Program-made: the position numbers and the translations under genes
Origin: Pseudorhodoferax sp. Leaf274
Lineage (GTDB): Bacteria; Pseudomonadota; Gammaproteobacteria; Burkholderiales; Burkholderiaceae_C
Reading direction: 5' to 3'
Assembly (NCBI RefSeq): GCF_001422445.1
Contig: NZ_LMNA01000007.1
Location: forward strand, 106,737-170,736
DNA length: 64,000 nt
In this document: positions 19,309-27,249 of the stretch, piece after piece
How positions within the stretch are numbered: position 1 is the first letter of the stretch
Layout of the letters: each line of letters begins with the position of its first letter
The notes under the pieces: generated by a model
Database searches by the model: none
Seen by the model: only the letters and a program-made list of their open reading frames with translations
Told to the model about the DNA's origin: nothing

Positions 19309-20574
19309 TCAAAGCAGGGCCAGGCTCAGGCCGGGCACGTAGGTCAGGATGAACAGGCCGATCAGCATGGCCAAGACGAAAGGCACCACGCCGCGCGCCA
19401 CCTCGGCGATGCGCACGCGCGTGGTGCTGCTGATCACGAAGAGGTTGAAGCCCACCGGCGGCGTGATCGAGGCGATCTCGATGTTGGCCGTGAGGATGAT
19501 GCAGAAGTGGACCAGGTTGATGTCCAGCGCCTTGATCGAGGGCAGCAGCAGCGGCGTGAGCAGCACCAGCAACGTGAAGCCGTCGAAGAAGCAGCCCAGC
19601 ACCAGCAGCAGGAGGTTCACGGCCAGCAGGAACTGCCAGGCCGACAGGTTCAGGCCCTGCAGCCAGGTGGCCAGGTCCTCGGCCACGCCCAGGAACGAGG
19701 CCAGCAGCCCGATGCCCAGGGACGCCGCCAGGATGATCAGCACCACGGCCGCGCTGCGGGCGGACTCCACGAAGATGCCCGGCAGGTCCGAGAACGCCAG
19801 CGTCCGGTACAGGAAGCGCGTGGCCAGCACCGCATAGACCACGCTGATGGCGGCCGCCTCGGTCGGCGTGAACAGGCCCGAGTAGATGCCGCCCAGCACG
19901 ATCACCGGCATCAGCAGCGAGGGGATGGCGGCCTTGAACGTGCGCCAGACCTCCTGCACCACGAAGGGCTGCGGCGTGCCGTAGCCGTGGCGGCGCGCCT
20001 GCACGTAGCAGCACAGCGCGAGCAGGCCCGCCAGGAACAGGCCGGGGATCACGCCGGCCAGGAACAGGTCGGCCACCGAGGTGCTGGTCAGCGCGCCATA
20101 CACCACGAACACCACCGAGGGCGGGATCATGATGCCCAGCGTGCCGCCCGCGGCCATCAGGCCGCAGGCGAACGGACGCGGGTAGCCCAGCCGGGTCAGC
20201 TCCGGGATCACCACCGGCGACAGCGCCGCCGCCGCGGCCGCCGACGAGCCCGTGAGCGAGCCGAACAGCGCGCAGGCGCCGGTGGCGCCGATGGCCACGC
20301 CGCCCGTCATCCAGCGCGTCAGCGCGCTCATGAAGTCGAACAGGCTGCGCGCCATCTGGCCCTTGAGCATGATGTTGCCGGCCAGGATGAAGAACGGGAT
20401 CGCCATCACCACGAAGCTGTTGATGCTGGAGAACTGCGTCTCGGCCAGCCGCGCGAACGAGGTCGCGCCGAACCATTGGTTGCCGACCATGGCCAGGCCG
20501 CCGATCGCATAGGCGATGGGCACCCCAGCCAGCAACACCGCCAGCAGGGCCAGCAGCAGGAATCCGAATGCCAT
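19309..20574 (-). CDS. TRAP transporter large permease (DctM)
   Basis: The 421-aa protein is the twelve-segment membrane subunit of a TRAP transporter. It opens MAFGFLLLALLAVLLAGVPIAYAIGG and contains the conserved PFFILAGNIMLKG and TGSSAAAAAALSPVVIPE (the ATG-S-A-A-A pattern). The later GTLGIMIPPSVVFVVYG is a family hallmark of the central repeat. It carries out Na+-driven uptake of an organic acid delivered by DctP. The start codon is three bases from the DctQ stop. Gene order DctP-DctQ-DctM is complete here. Confidence 0.93.
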   Translation of the reverse strand: MAFGFLLLALLAVLLAGVPIAYAIGGLAMVGNQWFGATSFARLAETQFSSINSFVVMAIPFFILAGNIMLKGQMARSLFDFMSALTRWMTGGVAIGATGACALFGSLTGSSAAAAAALSPVVIPELTRLGYPRPFACGLMAAGGTLGIMIPPSVVFVVYGALTSTSVADLFLAGVIPGLFLAGLLALCCYVQARRHGYGTPQPFVVQEVWRTFKAAIPSLLMPVIVLGGIYSGLFTPTEAAAISVVYAVLATRFLYRTLAFSDLPGIFVESARSAAVVLIILAASLGIGLLASFLGVAEDLATWLQGLNLSAWQFLLAVNLLLLVLGCFFDGFTLLVLLTPLLLPSIKALDINLVHFCIILTANIEIASITPPVGFNLFVISSTTRVRIAEVARGVVPFVLAMLIGLFILTYVPGLSLALL

Positions 20575-20577
20575 GTC

Positions 20578-21114
20578 TCAGCCCTCCACCAGGGCGCTGC
20601 GCGGCGCGCTGCGGCCGGCCAGCAGCAGCCAGCAGCGCCAGGCCGCGTGCAGGCTGGACAGCGCGAAGGTCAGCGGGATGACCAGCTGCACCCAGCCCAG
20701 CTGCAGCGGCAGGTTGGAGTCGGCCGAGACCATGCCCATCGCGAAGCTCTCGCGCGCCACCGTCCAGCCGGCATAGGCGATGCCCACGCTGAAGGCCAGC
20801 ACCCACAGCTGCGCGACGGTGTCGAGCACGCGCCGTACGCCGGCGGGCACATGGTCGATCAGCATGTCGATGCGCAGGTGGCTGCCCGTGCCCACCGCCG
20901 CGGCGGCGCCGAAGTACACCGACCAGATCATCAGGTAGCGCGCTACCTCCTCGGACCACAGGAACGAGGTGTTGAAGAAGTTGCGCAGCACGATTTCGAG
21001 GCACACCTGGCCCAGCATCAGCAGCAGGCCCAGCGCGGCCACCGCCTGCTCGAAGCGGATCAGCGCCGCCTCGGGCCCCGCCACAGGCGCCTGCACTTGC
21101 GGTTCCGAAGACAT
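20578..21114 (-). CDS. TRAP transporter small permease (DctQ)
   Basis: The 178-aa protein has the four-helix DctQ layout. The first membrane segment follows RFEQAVAALGLLLMLGQV, with NTSFLWSEEVARYLMIWSVYFGAA as the family signature and GTGSHLRIDML after it. It pairs with DctM in the membrane. It lies nine bases after the DctP stop and three bases before DctM, so it is the middle of the transporter operon. The first ~20 residues are a polar cytoplasmic tail. Confidence 0.9.
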   Translation of the reverse strand: MSSEPQVQAPVAGPEAALIRFEQAVAALGLLLMLGQVCLEIVLRNFFNTSFLWSEEVARYLMIWSVYFGAAAAVGTGSHLRIDMLIDHVPAGVRRVLDTVAQLWVLAFSVGIAYAGWTVARESFAMGMVSADSNLPLQLGWVQLVIPLTFALSSLHAAWRCWLLLAGRSAPRSALVEG

Positions 21115-21123
21115 GCAGGCCTC

Positions 21124-22113
21124 TTACTTCGCGGCCGCCAGCGCGCGGAACTCGTCGATCAGCGCCTTGCCGATGTCGCCCTCGGCCTGCTTCCAGACCT
21201 CGGCCGTGGCCTTCTGCAGCGCGGCCTCCTGCGCGGCGCTGAGCTTGACGATGCTGACGCCCTTGGACTTGAGCTCGGTCTCGGCCTGCGCGATGGCCTT
21301 GGTGACCACTGGCGCGTTGGCGGCGATGGCCTCGTCCACCGCGGCCTGGACCAGCCGCTGGTCCTCGGGCTTCAGGGCGTTCCACCACTTGGCGTTGACG
21401 GTCCAGGGGTAGTAGATGAACTGGTAGCGCGCGTCGGTGATGAACTTGATGTAGTCGGACAGCTTGTACTGCACGTAGGCGTCCATCAGCGTCTGCGTGC
21501 CGTCGACCAGGCCCTGCTGCAGCGCGGCCGGCACCTCGGTCACGTTGATCGACACGGCATTGGCGCCCAGCGCCTTGAGCGTGGCCGAGTTGATCTTGCC
21601 CAGGCCGCGCAGCTTCATGCCGGCGAAGTCCCTGGGTTCGAGCAGCTGCTTGCTGCGCGTGCCCGGCACGATGTAGGTGTTGGGCAGCAGGCCCAGCACC
21701 TTGACGCCCTTGGACTCGACCGCGGCGTAGACCTTGGACACGAAGGCCTTGTCGGCCGTGACCCGCGCGAAGGTGGCCTGGTCCGGGAAGGCATAGGGCA
21801 GGTCGAACAGCTGCACCTGGGGCGAGATGCTGGTCCAGTAGGCCGAGACCAGCGTCGTCATCTCGGCGTCGCCGCGCGTGAGCGCCTGCACCAGCTCGTT
21901 GCCCTTGAAGGTGGCGCCGTTGGGCGAGTAGCGCACCTTGATGCGGCCCTGCGAGCTGGCCTCGATGCGCCTGGCGAAGTCCAGGTTGGCCTGGCCCTGG
22001 GTGATCTCGGCCGCGTACTCCACCGGGAAGCGGATCGTGATGTTCTGGGCCTGGGCACCCACGGCGGCACCGGCCAAGGCCAGGCTGCCCAGCAAGAGGC
22101 GCAATGTCTTCAT
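21124..22113 (-). CDS. TRAP transporter solute receptor (DctP family)
   Basis: The 329-aa periplasmic receptor has a signal peptide (MKTLRLLLGSLALAGAAVGAQA). The mature chain shows DctP-family features: GQANLDFARRIEASSQGRIKV (split), LFDLPYAFPDQATFARV, the RGLGKINSATLKALGANAV segment that carries the carboxylate-binding Arg, and VPAALQQGLVDGTQ. It binds an organic acid for the DctQM permease encoded just downstream. The ATG at 22113 gives the signal peptide. The ligand is not identifiable by eye; the neighbouring hydrolase and YrdC-like genes suggest an unusual acid. Confidence 0.93.
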   Translation of the reverse strand: MKTLRLLLGSLALAGAAVGAQAQNITIRFPVEYAAEITQGQANLDFARRIEASSQGRIKVRYSPNGATFKGNELVQALTRGDAEMTTLVSAYWTSISPQVQLFDLPYAFPDQATFARVTADKAFVSKVYAAVESKGVKVLGLLPNTYIVPGTRSKQLLEPRDFAGMKLRGLGKINSATLKALGANAVSINVTEVPAALQQGLVDGTQTLMDAYVQYKLSDYIKFITDARYQFIYYPWTVNAKWWNALKPEDQRLVQAAVDEAIAANAPVVTKAIAQAETELKSKGVSIVKLSAAQEAALQKATAEVWKQAEGDIGKALIDEFRALAAAK

Positions 22114-22184
22114 GGCTTGTTTCCTTCTCTGGTTGTCGATGCCTGCGCTGGCGCAGGCCCGGTTGGCGGGTGCCGTCCGCCGGC

Positions 22185-22880
22185 TCAGTCGGCAGGCGGC
22201 AGTTCGACCTGGAAATGGCGCCGCAGCACGTCGGCGATCAGCTCGTAGCAGGAGCCCACGCGCACGACCTGCAGGGTCTGGAAGTTGATGAGCGTGGCGG
22301 AGCGCTGGTAGCGGTGGTACTTGCGCAGGCCGTAGTCGACGATGCTGCCGGCGATCGACTTGATCTCCACCGGAATGTCTTCCACGCGGAATTTGGTGCC
22401 GGTGTTGGTGAGGTTGGCCGAGGAGCCGAAGACCGGGAACGACTCGGCCAGGCTCAGGCGGCACAGCGCGGCATGGAAGGGCCCCGCGTTGACCAGCATG
22501 GCGATGGTGCCGTCGCGCGAGCTGCCCACGAGCGAGGCCGGGTCGAGCCGCTGCACCAGCGGGTGGTCTTGCACGAAGGGCGCGATCACGCCGAGCGGCA
22601 GGTCGTAGTCCTCGGTGATGGCCGCCACCATCTCCCGCGCCCGGCCGTCCAGCACGTGCAGGCTGCGGTGGATCGCCATGTCGCCCACCATGGCGTTGAG
22701 CTTGGTGGCGGCGCGGCCCTTGGTGTCGAAGATCTTCTGGAGCGCCGCCTGCGAGCCGCCGGCGACGGTGTAGCCCACGTCCACGGGGAAGATCGCGATC
22801 TCCCCGGCTTGCAGCGTGTCCATGGTGCGGCGCGCATCGGCGGCAATGTTCAGCACGGTCATCTGGCCTGTCTCTTCCAT
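22185..22880 (-). CDS. YrdC/Sua5/YciO-like protein (copy 2), first gene of TRAP operon
   Basis: The 231-aa protein is a homologue of the copy at 16860. It has AGEIAIFPVDVGYTVAGG in place of PTDTVYGL, then FDTKGRAATKLNAMVG with the Lys-x-Arg pair, and VFGSSANLTNTGTKFR as the Ser-Ala-Asn motif. Alternative starts are 22862 and a longer frame to 22922; I prefer MEETGQ at 22880, which leaves room for the divergent promoter. It leads the leftward operon containing the TRAP transporter, so it is probably catabolic or regulatory rather than a tRNA-modification enzyme. Its reaction is unknown. Confidence 0.76.
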   Translation of the reverse strand: MEETGQMTVLNIAADARRTMDTLQAGEIAIFPVDVGYTVAGGSQAALQKIFDTKGRAATKLNAMVGDMAIHRSLHVLDGRAREMVAAITEDYDLPLGVIAPFVQDHPLVQRLDPASLVGSSRDGTIAMLVNAGPFHAALCRLSLAESFPVFGSSANLTNTGTKFRVEDIPVEIKSIAGSIVDYGLRKYHRYQRSATLINFQTLQVVRVGSCYELIADVLRRHFQVELPPAD

Positions 22881-22920
22881 TGGTGGTGGTCCATGGACAC
22901 GAGCGTAGGCGCCGCCTATC

Positions 22921-22937
22921 ATTCAAACAAGTTTAAT
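22921..22937. promoter_or_regulatory. Candidate LysR box in TRAP-operon divergent promoter
   Basis: ATTCAAACAAGTTTAAT is close to an inverted repeat (ATTcAAAC / GTTTAAT). It lies in the 84-bp gap between the YrdC-like start (22880) and the LysR start (22965). This is the AT-rich spot of the gap and a natural place for autoregulation plus control of the operon. The role is inferred. Confidence 0.4.
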
Positions 22938-22964
22938 GTTCTCATCGATCGTTCTGGAAATCAT

Positions 22965-23942
22965 ATGCATGTGACCCTGCGCCACCTGCGCGCCGCGGTG
23001 AGCCTGGGGCGCGAGGGGAGCTTTCGCCGGGCGGCGCAGGCGCTGCACATGTCGCCGCCGGCGTTGTCGCTGGCGATCTCCGAGCTGGAGCACCAGCTGG
23101 GCGTGACGCTGTTCGACCGCACCTCGCGCTCGGTCACGCCGACGGAACTGGGCGTCGCCTTCGTGGCCGGCGCGGCGCGCGTGGTCGGCGATTTCGACAA
23201 CCTCGTGCAGGAGGTTGGCGACGTGGCGCAGTCGCGCCGCGGGCGCGTGGTGGTGTCCTGCGTGTCCTCGCTGGCGGGGCGCGTCATGCCGCTGGCGATC
23301 CAGGCCTGCAGCCGCCGCCACCCGCAGGTCGAGGTGGTGGTGCGGGACGACGTGGCGCAGCAGGTGCTGGCGTCGGTGCGCGCGCGCGACGTCGACTTCG
23401 GCCTGACCATCGCGCCGCGCGAACTGGAGCCGGGCCTGGCGTTCGAGGCGCTGCGAGAAGACCCGCTGTACGTGGTGTGCCCGCGCGCGCACCCGTTCGC
23501 TGCGCTGGAGCAGGTCCGCTGGAGCGACCTGAGCGGCGAGTCGCTGGTCACGCTGTCGACCACCAGCGGCAGCGAGCGCGTGATCTCCGACGAGCTGGCA
23601 CGCCAGTCGGTGCAACCGCGGCGCAACACGCCGGCCTCCCACCTCGCCACGGTCTGGGGCATGGTCGAGGCCGGCTTCGGCATCTCGGTGCTGCCGATGA
23701 TCGGCCTGCCCGTCGCCGGCCATCCCAAGGTGGTGTCCAGGCCGCTGGTGCAGCCCACGCTGTCGCGCGTGGTCGGCACCTGCCGCCGCACCGACCGCAC
23801 CCTGTCGCCGGCCGCCAGCGCACTGCTGGAGGCCATCCGCGAGGTGCTGCGGACCTACGCGATCGAGACCGAAGTGCAAGGCGGCGCGCGCAGTGGCGGG
23901 CGGCCGCGTCCACCGGCCCAGCGTCGCCGCGCAGCCCGCTGA
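22965..23942 (+). CDS. LysR-family transcriptional regulator of the TRAP/YrdC operon
   Basis: The 325-aa regulator begins MHVTLRHLRAAVSLGREGSF. Its HTH is AAQALHMSPPALSLAISELE at about residues 23-42. The ligand-binding half follows, with GRVVVSCVSSLAGRVMPLAI at the hinge. A basic, Arg/Pro-rich tail of about 20 residues at the C terminus is unusual. It is divergent from the eight-gene operon and the only regulator next to it. It likely activates that operon in response to the imported acid or its product. Confidence 0.9.
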   Translation: MHVTLRHLRAAVSLGREGSFRRAAQALHMSPPALSLAISELEHQLGVTLFDRTSRSVTPTELGVAFVAGAARVVGDFDNLVQEVGDVAQSRRGRVVVSCVSSLAGRVMPLAIQACSRRHPQVEVVVRDDVAQQVLASVRARDVDFGLTIAPRELEPGLAFEALREDPLYVVCPRAHPFAALEQVRWSDLSGESLVTLSTTSGSERVISDELARQSVQPRRNTPASHLATVWGMVEAGFGISVLPMIGLPVAGHPKVVSRPLVQPTLSRVVGTCRRTDRTLSPAASALLEAIREVLRTYAIETEVQGGARSGGRPRPPAQRRRAAR

Positions 23943-24034
23943 AGAGGGACGCCGGCCCCGCCCGGCGTGCACACGGTTTCTCCTCGATTGGCCGGCACAG
24001 TCGCCGTGTCCAGCCACCACCACGGAGAACGCCC

Positions 24035-24889
24035 ATGCCCACCACCGACCTGCGGCCCGCGCCGCCGCGCGCCTTCAGCCGCCGCCACACCCTGGAAACC
24101 CTGGGCGCCTTCGGCGCGCTCGGCAGCCTCGGCCTGCTGGGCTGCGGCGGTGGCGAGGACGCCACCACGGCCACGGGCACCACGACCACCACCACGACCA
24201 CGGGCGGCAGCACCTCCACCGGCACCACCACCGAGACCAGTGCCAGCTGCGCGGTCGTGCCAGAGGAAACCGCAGGCCCCTACCCCGCCGACGGCAGCAC
24301 GGCCAGCAGCCGCAACTACAACGTGCTGGGGCTCGCGGGCATCGTGCGCTCGGACATCCGCACCAGCATCGGCTCCACGGCCCGGGCCCTGGGCGTGCCG
24401 CTGACGGTGGAGATCACGTTGACCAGCACCACGCGGAACTGCGCGGCACTGGAGGGCTACGCCATCTACCTGTGGCATTGCACGGCCGACGGCAATTACT
24501 CGGTCTACACCACCCAGAGCGTCGACGACAACCAGCTGCGCGGCGTGCAGGCCACCGATGCCAACGGCACGGTGCGCTTCACCACCATCGTGCCGGGCTG
24601 CTATGCGGGCCGCGTGCCGCACATGCACCTGGAGGTGTACCGCAGCCTGGCCACGGCCACCGCGGCGGCCAACAAGCTGCGCACCACGCAGCTGGCGTTC
24701 CCCTCGGCCACCATGGGCACCATCTACAACAGCAGCAGCCTGTACAGCGCCAGCATCCGCAACTTCAACAGCATCAGCCTGGCCACCGACAACATCTTCA
24801 GCGACGGCTACGACCTGGAGATGACCACGATGACCGGCAACACCACCGACGGCTACACGGCCGCCATCACCATCTCCATCGCCTCGTGA
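24035..24889 (+). CDS. Exported intradiol ring-cleavage dioxygenase-like lipoprotein
   Basis: The 284-aa protein begins with a twin-arginine-type leader (FSRRHTLETLGAFG) ending in a lipobox LGLLGC. A Thr-rich linker follows, with eight consecutive Thr residues. The catalytic domain has the intradiol pattern: AIYLWHCTADGNYSVY, then CYAGRVPHMHLEVY. The Tyr in NYSVY, the Tyr in CYAGR and the two His of PHMH match the four Fe(III) ligands of catechol dioxygenases. Family members of this exported type are poorly characterised. It may attack catecholic compounds outside the cell. It stands alone between the LysR and histidine-kinase genes. Confidence 0.83.
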   Translation: MPTTDLRPAPPRAFSRRHTLETLGAFGALGSLGLLGCGGGEDATTATGTTTTTTTTGGSTSTGTTTETSASCAVVPEETAGPYPADGSTASSRNYNVLGLAGIVRSDIRTSIGSTARALGVPLTVEITLTSTTRNCAALEGYAIYLWHCTADGNYSVYTTQSVDDNQLRGVQATDANGTVRFTTIVPGCYAGRVPHMHLEVYRSLATATAAANKLRTTQLAFPSATMGTIYNSSSLYSASIRNFNSISLATDNIFSDGYDLEMTTMTGNTTDGYTAAITISIAS

Positions 24890-25003
24890 AGCGGGCTGCC
24901 TGCCGCACAATGCGCGGCGCGCGGCGCGCTCGCCCAGGGGCCCGCCTGGGCTGATCGCCCCACCGCCGACCCGACCGCCCGCAGCCGCCCTGACCACTCC
25001 GCC

Positions 25004-26500
25004 ATGCCCCGCCTGACGCTGCACGCCAAGGTCTTCGCTGCACTGACCGTGCTGCTGGCCGTGCTGCTGCTGGCCTTCGCCGCGTTCTCGCGCATCGGAC
25101 TGCAGCAGGGCCTGGGGCCGTACGTCGCCGAGATCGAGCTGGCCCGCATGGACGGCCTGGCGCAGCGGCTGGCGCAGCACTACCGGCAGAACGGCGGCTG
25201 GGCTGCCCTGCAGGCCCGGCCAGAGCTGTGGCAGGAGCTGCGTTGGCCCGCGTTCGGCGGCATGCCGCGGCGCGGCGAGCCACCGCCGTGGCCGCCGGAT
25301 GCCGCCCGGCCCGACTTCGGCGGCGACCGCCCGCCACCGGGCCGCCCGCCCCGCGGCCACCCCGAGGACGCGCCGCCCGACAGCCCGGACCGGCGGCTCG
25401 GCCTGCGCGACGCCCAGGGCCGCTCCGTCGCTGGCATCGACACCCGCGCGGCCGACGCCGCCCTGCGGCCGGTGCTGCTGGACGGTGCCGCGGTCGGCAC
25501 GCTGGTGCTGGCACCGGCCCGCGTGCAGGACAGCGCGGCCGACCGGGCGCTTCTGCGCCGCCACCTGGGCTTCATGGCGGCCACGGGCCTGGCCGGGCTG
25601 GCGCTCGCGCTGCTGCTCTCATGGTGGCTCACGCGGCGCTGGCTGGCGCCCGTGCACGCGCTGGCCGAGGGCGCGCGCGCCGTGGCCCAGGGCGAGCTGT
25701 CGGCCCGCGTTCCGGTGGCCGGCGAGGCCGAGCTGGCGCGCCTGGCCACGACCTTCAACGACATGGTGCAGCGCCTGGAGCAGGCCGACGGCTCGCGCCG
25801 CGACTGGCTGGCCGACGTGGCGCACGAGCTGCGCACGCCGCTGGCCGCCATGCGCGCGGAGATCGAGGCGCTGCAGGACGGCATCCGCCAGTTCGACGAC
25901 AAGGCCGCGCTGCGGCTGCACCGCCAGGTCATGCGGCTGATCCAGCTCGTCGACGACCTGCGCACCAGCCTGGAGACGCCCCGCGCGGGACTGCGCCTGG
26001 GCCATGTGCCAGCCCATCCACTGGCGCTGCTGGCCGAGGCGCTGGCGAGCATGCAGGAGCGCTTCGCGCAGGCCGGGCTGTCCATCGAGGCCACGGCCCT
26101 GCTGGCCGCCGCGCGCGCCGAAGCCCAGCCCACGGTGTCGGCCGACCCGCGCCAGCTGCACCAGGTGTTCCTGAACCTGCTGGAGAACAGCCTGCGCTAC
26201 ACCGACGCCGGCGGGCAGCTGCAGGTGCGCCACGCCGTCGTGCACGACGCGGGCCGCCGCTGGCTGGAATTGCGCTTCGACGACAGCCCGCCGGGCGTGG
26301 CGCCGGCCGAACGCGAACGCCTGTTCGAACGCCTGTACCGCGGCGAGGCCTCGCGCAACCGCGCCCATGGCGGCTCCGGCCTGGGCCTGGCGATCTGCCG
26401 CAACCTCGTGCTGGCCCATGGCGGCCGCATCGCCGCCGAAGACTCCGCCCTGGGCGGGCTGGCCATCGTGCTGCGCCTGCCCCTGCTGGACCCGCTGTGA
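25004..26500 (+). CDS. Sensor histidine kinase (BaeS-like)
   Basis: The 498-aa kinase has an N-terminal membrane segment (about 8-30) and a periplasmic sensor loop with a striking Pro/Arg/Asp-rich stretch near residues 85-130. A second membrane segment (about 190-212) is followed by a HAMP domain. The H-box is DVAHELRTPLAAM with the phospho-acceptor His274. The N-box NLLENSLRYT and G-box GGSGLGLAICRNL complete the ATPase domain. It pairs with the response regulator that starts inside its own stop codon (GTGA overlap). The likely stimulus is envelope stress or metals, but none is shown. Its partner gene carries a nonsense codon. Confidence 0.92.
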   Translation: MPRLTLHAKVFAALTVLLAVLLLAFAAFSRIGLQQGLGPYVAEIELARMDGLAQRLAQHYRQNGGWAALQARPELWQELRWPAFGGMPRRGEPPPWPPDAARPDFGGDRPPPGRPPRGHPEDAPPDSPDRRLGLRDAQGRSVAGIDTRAADAALRPVLLDGAAVGTLVLAPARVQDSAADRALLRRHLGFMAATGLAGLALALLLSWWLTRRWLAPVHALAEGARAVAQGELSARVPVAGEAELARLATTFNDMVQRLEQADGSRRDWLADVAHELRTPLAAMRAEIEALQDGIRQFDDKAALRLHRQVMRLIQLVDDLRTSLETPRAGLRLGHVPAHPLALLAEALASMQERFAQAGLSIEATALLAAARAEAQPTVSADPRQLHQVFLNLLENSLRYTDAGGQLQVRHAVVHDAGRRWLELRFDDSPPGVAPAERERLFERLYRGEASRNRAHGGSGLGLAICRNLVLAHGGRIAAEDSALGGLAIVLRLPLLDPL

Positions 26501-27201
26501 CACGCATCCTCGTCGTCGAAGACGAACTCGACATCGCCTCGGTGCTGCTGGACTACCTGCGCCATGCCGGCTGGCAGGCCGAGCACATCGCCGACGGACG
26601 CGCGGCGCTGGCGCGCCTGCTGGCCGACCCGCCCGACCTCACGCTGCTGGACATCATGCTGCCGGGGCTGGACGGGCTGTCCATCCTGCGCCAGCTGCAG
26701 CCCGGCACCACCCACCCCGTGATCCTGCTCACCGCGCGTGTGGAAGAGCTGGACCGGCTGCTGGGCCTGGAGCTTGGCGCGGACGACTAAATCTGCAAGC
26801 CCTTCTCGCCGCGCGAGGTGGTGGCGCGCGTGAAGGCGGTGCTGCGGCGTGCCCGCACCAGTGCCGGAACCGCCGGGAGCGCCGGGAGCCCGGCCGGCCA
26901 GCCGGCGCTGGCGCTGGACGCGCACGGCTGGTCGGCCAGCCTGCTCGGCCAGCCGCTGACGCTGACCCGGCGCGAGTTCCGCCTGCTGCAGGCGCTGGCG
27001 CGCCAGCCCGGCCGGCTGTTCTCGCGCGCGCAGCTGCTGGACCTGGCCTACGAGGACACGCAGGACGTGAACGAGCGCGCGGTGGACAGCCACATCAAGA
27101 ACCTGCGCCGCAAGCTGGCCGCGGCCGGCCCCGGCCGGGAGTGGATCCGCTCGGTCTACGGGGTGGGTTTCGCATTCGACCCCGCGCCGGAACCGGGCTG
27201 A
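26497..27201 (+). pseudogene. OmpR-family response regulator interrupted by an in-frame TAA
   Basis: Reading from the GTG at 26497 gives a receiver domain with the acidic pocket (VVEDE), phospho-acceptor Asp52 (LLDIMLPG) and LTARVEELDRLLGLELGADD. At codon 98 the frame meets TAA (26788-26790). The same frame continues as ICKPFSPREVVARVKAVLRRA and a complete winged-helix domain to 27201 (ending GVGFAFDPAPEPG). The normal motif at this point is GADDY-x-x-KP, so TAC to TAA is the simplest explanation. The stop falls just before the conserved Lys101. Without readthrough, only a truncated receiver is made; the DNA-binding half might be translated separately from an internal start. A sequencing error cannot be excluded. 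Confidence 0.85.
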
Positions 27202-27249
27202 CGGGTTGGGGATAATTCGGCCCGCCTCCTACAACGATCTCCCCACGAC

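Noticed and set aside
18599..21388. 929-codon - strand open frame covering hydrolase and TRAP genes
   Set aside because: Only its last part is the cysteine hydrolase in the correct frame. The upstream portion is an out-of-frame reading of DctM/DctQ/DctP.
19297..22248. Very long + strand open frame (983 codons) opposite the TRAP operon
   Set aside because: The - strand encodes well-conserved DctM, DctQ and DctP. The + frame is His/Gln/Arg/Ala-rich low-complexity sequence, typical of antisense frames in high-GC DNA.
24175..24240. Thr-coding ACC/ACG run as a microsatellite or contingency locus
   Set aside because: The codons vary (ACC, ACG mixed) and units are three bases, so slippage would not shift frame. 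It is better read as a protein linker.
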